NCBI GenBank assembly: GCA_001805085.1 | Contig: MHEA01000128.1 | Coordinates: 1-5,105, forward strand | DNA from: Nitrospirae bacterium GWC2_57_9 | Lineage (GTDB): Bacteria; Nitrospirota; UBA9217 | Direction: 5' to 3' | Length of the DNA stretch: 5,105 nt | In this document: positions 3,598 through 5,105 of the stretch, piece by piece | How positions within the stretch are numbered: position 1 is the stretch's first letter | Layout of the letters: each line of letters starts with the position of its first letter | Position numbers and translations under genes: made by a program | Notes under the pieces: model-generated | Seen by the model: only the letters and a program-made list of their open reading frames with translations | Databases searched by the model: none | Told to the model about the DNA's origin: nothing

Positions 3598-5105
3598 ATG
3601 AATGCCAAAGAGAAAGAGCGGGAATCGGGGGGGAAAAGCCTCTTGTTCCTCATCGGTTTCGTGATCCTGACCGCGCTCGCCGTCGTCCTTCAGATCAAGT
3701 ACCGGGGTTTTGAAGGTCCCTTCTCCGACAATATCCTGATCATCATCCTGATCAACGCCAATTTCCTGCTCCTGGCCACGGTGATCTTCATGACGGCACG
3801 GAGCCTCTGGAAGCTGTCGATCGAGCGAAGGCATGGAGTGCTCGGGGCCCGGTTCCGGACGAAGCTGGTCGCGGCCTTTGTCAGTCTGTCCTTCATACCG
3901 CCGATCCTGCTGTTCATCATCGGCAGCGGTATGTTCACCAGGAGCTTCGAACGGCTCTTCAGTCTCAAGATCGAGAACTCGCTGCAGGACTCCGTGGCCG
4001 TGGCCCAGGCCTATTATGACCGGCTGCAGGACGAGGCTTCCGGCTTCGGCAGGGTAATCAGCAGGCAGATGACGGAAGAACGCCTCCTGGCGCGCTTTGA
4101 AGCCACGGTGTTGAAGGACTATCTGCGGCGCAAGGCGACCGAGTACGGACTCGGCTCGATCGAGATCTTTACGTCGCCGCAGGAACGTTCGATCAGTGTC
4201 GTGACGGGAAGTTTCCCGGCGAGGACCTTTACGGCCACAGCGTCCGATCTCGTATCGAGCGCTTTTTCAGGAGAAGAAGTGTCCGCCATCATCGATCTCG
4301 GGAAAAAGGGAGAGATCGTTCGCGCCGTGGTGCCGGTGTTCTCGATGACCGACGAGACGACTGACGGCAAACAGGTTGAATCGGTGGTTGCCGTCAGTTA
4401 CTACATTCCCCAAAGCCTTGCCGCCATGTCGGAGGGGATCAGGACGGGGTATTCGCAGTACCGCTCCTCGCTCACCGGCAAAGAACCCATCAAGCTTTCC
4501 TACCGCCTCGGCTTCCTCACCGTCACGCTTGCGCTGCTCCTTGCCGCCATCTGGGTGGCGCTTCGGGTGGCTGCGGGCATTACGGTCCCTATTCAGAAGC
4601 TTGCCGAAGGCACGACCGCGGTAGCAGCCGGCCGCTTCGATTACCACATAGACGAGACGACCGGCGATGAGGTGGGCATACTGATCGATTCGTTCAACAA
4701 GATGACGCGGGACCTGAGGCATTCCCGGGAGCAGCTTGAGCAGGAGGTCTCGTATAAACAGACCATCCTCTCCCACGTCGACACCGGCGTGGTATCCATG
4801 GATCGGACCGGCAGGATCACCACGATCAACCGGGCAGCCTGCGAGATCCTTGGCGTGGATGAAAACAACGTGGTGAACAAGCGCTATGATGAAGCATTTG
4901 CCTTCATACAGCTCGACCCTATCCGGGGCCTGTTCCGGAAGCTGGAGGACGGGCGGGGCAGGGCCGAGGAAGAGATGGAATTGAGCGTCCGCGGCAGGAT
5001 GCTGACGGTCCGGATGCGCGTCTCGCCGCTCAGGGACAGCGCCGGCACGCCGATCGGCTCGCTCATTACCTTTGACGATCTCACGGAACTGATCCGGGCG
5101 AAGAA
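3598..5105 (+). CDS. NtrY-like membrane sensor histidine kinase, N-terminal part (3' end beyond window)
   Basis: The frame from ATG 3598 stays open to the last base, giving 502 whole codons. Membrane segments lie at about 14-32, 45-66, 88-112 and 302-326. The third begins after RHGVLGARFRTKLVAAFVSL and continues with FIPPILLF and then RSFERLFSLKIENSLQDSVA, the pattern seen in NtrY-type kinases. Residues about 113-301 form the extracytoplasmic sensing region. A HAMP domain follows at about 323-376 (VPIQKLAEGTTAVAAGRFDY, then DEVGILIDSFNKMTRDL), and a PAS domain at about 385-495 (ILSHVDTGVVSMDRTGRITT, NRAACEILGV, and a late ITFDDLTELIR). The phospho-accepting histidine and ATPase domains must lie downstream, so kinase activity is inferred. 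NtrY proteins normally pair with the response regulator NtrX in nitrogen or redox control, but the ligand here is unknown. The start lacks a Shine-Dalgarno site. The frame is open upstream to 3502, but ATG 3598 gives a normal basic N-terminus before segment 1. Seven G at 3627-3633 span codons 10-12. Confidence 0.88.
   Translation, partial: MNAKEKERESGGKSLLFLIGFVILTALAVVLQIKYRGFEGPFSDNILIIILINANFLLLATVIFMTARSLWKLSIERRHGVLGARFRTKLVAAFVSLSFIPPILLFIIGSGMFTRSFERLFSLKIENSLQDSVAVAQAYYDRLQDEASGFGRVISRQMTEERLLARFEATVLKDYLRRKATEYGLGSIEIFTSPQERSISVVTGSFPARTFTATASDLVSSAFSGEEVSAIIDLGKKGEIVRAVVPVFSMTDETTDGKQVESVVAVSYYIPQSLAAMSEGIRTGYSQYRSSLTGKEPIKLSYRLGFLTVTLALLLAAIWVALRVAAGITVPIQKLAEGTTAVAAGRFDYHIDETTGDEVGILIDSFNKMTRDLRHSREQLEQEVSYKQTILSHVDTGVVSMDRTGRITTINRAACEILGVDENNVVNKRYDEAFAFIQLDPIRGLFRKLEDGRGRAEEEMELSVRGRMLTVRMRVSPLRDSAGTPIGSLITFDDLTELIRAK

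Noticed and set aside
4267..4776. Minus-strand open frame of 169 codons inside the kinase gene
   Set aside because: The plus-strand frame encodes continuous membrane, HAMP and PAS sequence over the same interval, so this is a shadow.

Overview
The window looks like chromosomal DNA of a moderately GC-rich Gram-negative bacterium. Codons prefer G or C at the third position, Shine-Dalgarno sites are strong, and there is a lipoprotein with a type II signal peptide and an NtrY-like sensor kinase. The mix of an alanine dehydrogenase, a DUF4337 membrane protein, a LysM envelope protein and an NtrY-like kinase resembles Geobacter-like Desulfobacterota or Nitrospirota. That placement is from memory of family distributions and is tentative. 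I see no phage, transposon, CRISPR, tRNA or rRNA.

Layout: (1) 1-816, minus strand: the first 260 codons of an alanine dehydrogenase gene (ald). It is interrupted by an exact 41-bp tandem duplication at the window edge that forces a frameshift and stop. (2) 817-1055: divergent intergenic region with a candidate promoter for each neighbour. (3) 1056-1580, plus strand: a 174-residue DUF4337-type protein with three membrane segments and a coiled coil. (4) 1581-1775: convergent gap holding a strong intrinsic terminator at 1681-1718. (5) 3400 down to 1776, minus strand: a two-gene operon, a small coiled-coil lipoprotein followed, through a 4-base ATGA overlap, by a secreted LysM protein with a duplicated C-terminal beta module. 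(6) 3401-3597: divergent control region with opposing promoters, a dyad over one -35 box and a possible 21-codon leader ORF. (7) 3598 to the window end, plus strand: the N-terminal 502 residues of an NtrY-like sensor histidine kinase (four membrane segments, HAMP, PAS). Its catalytic half lies beyond the window.

Functionally, the best-supported unit is the lipoprotein-LysM pair, probably an envelope or peptidoglycan-associated module. It is transcribed away from a membrane sensor kinase that shares its control region. Ald (alanine and pyruvate/NADH metabolism) and the DUF4337 protein show no clear functional link to that module. I do not see a convincing new multi-gene system. The points most worth checking are the 41-bp duplication in ald, an Asn replacing the usual cofactor-selecting Asp in Ald, the apparently leaderless start of the kinase, and the control region of the lipoprotein-LysM operon.
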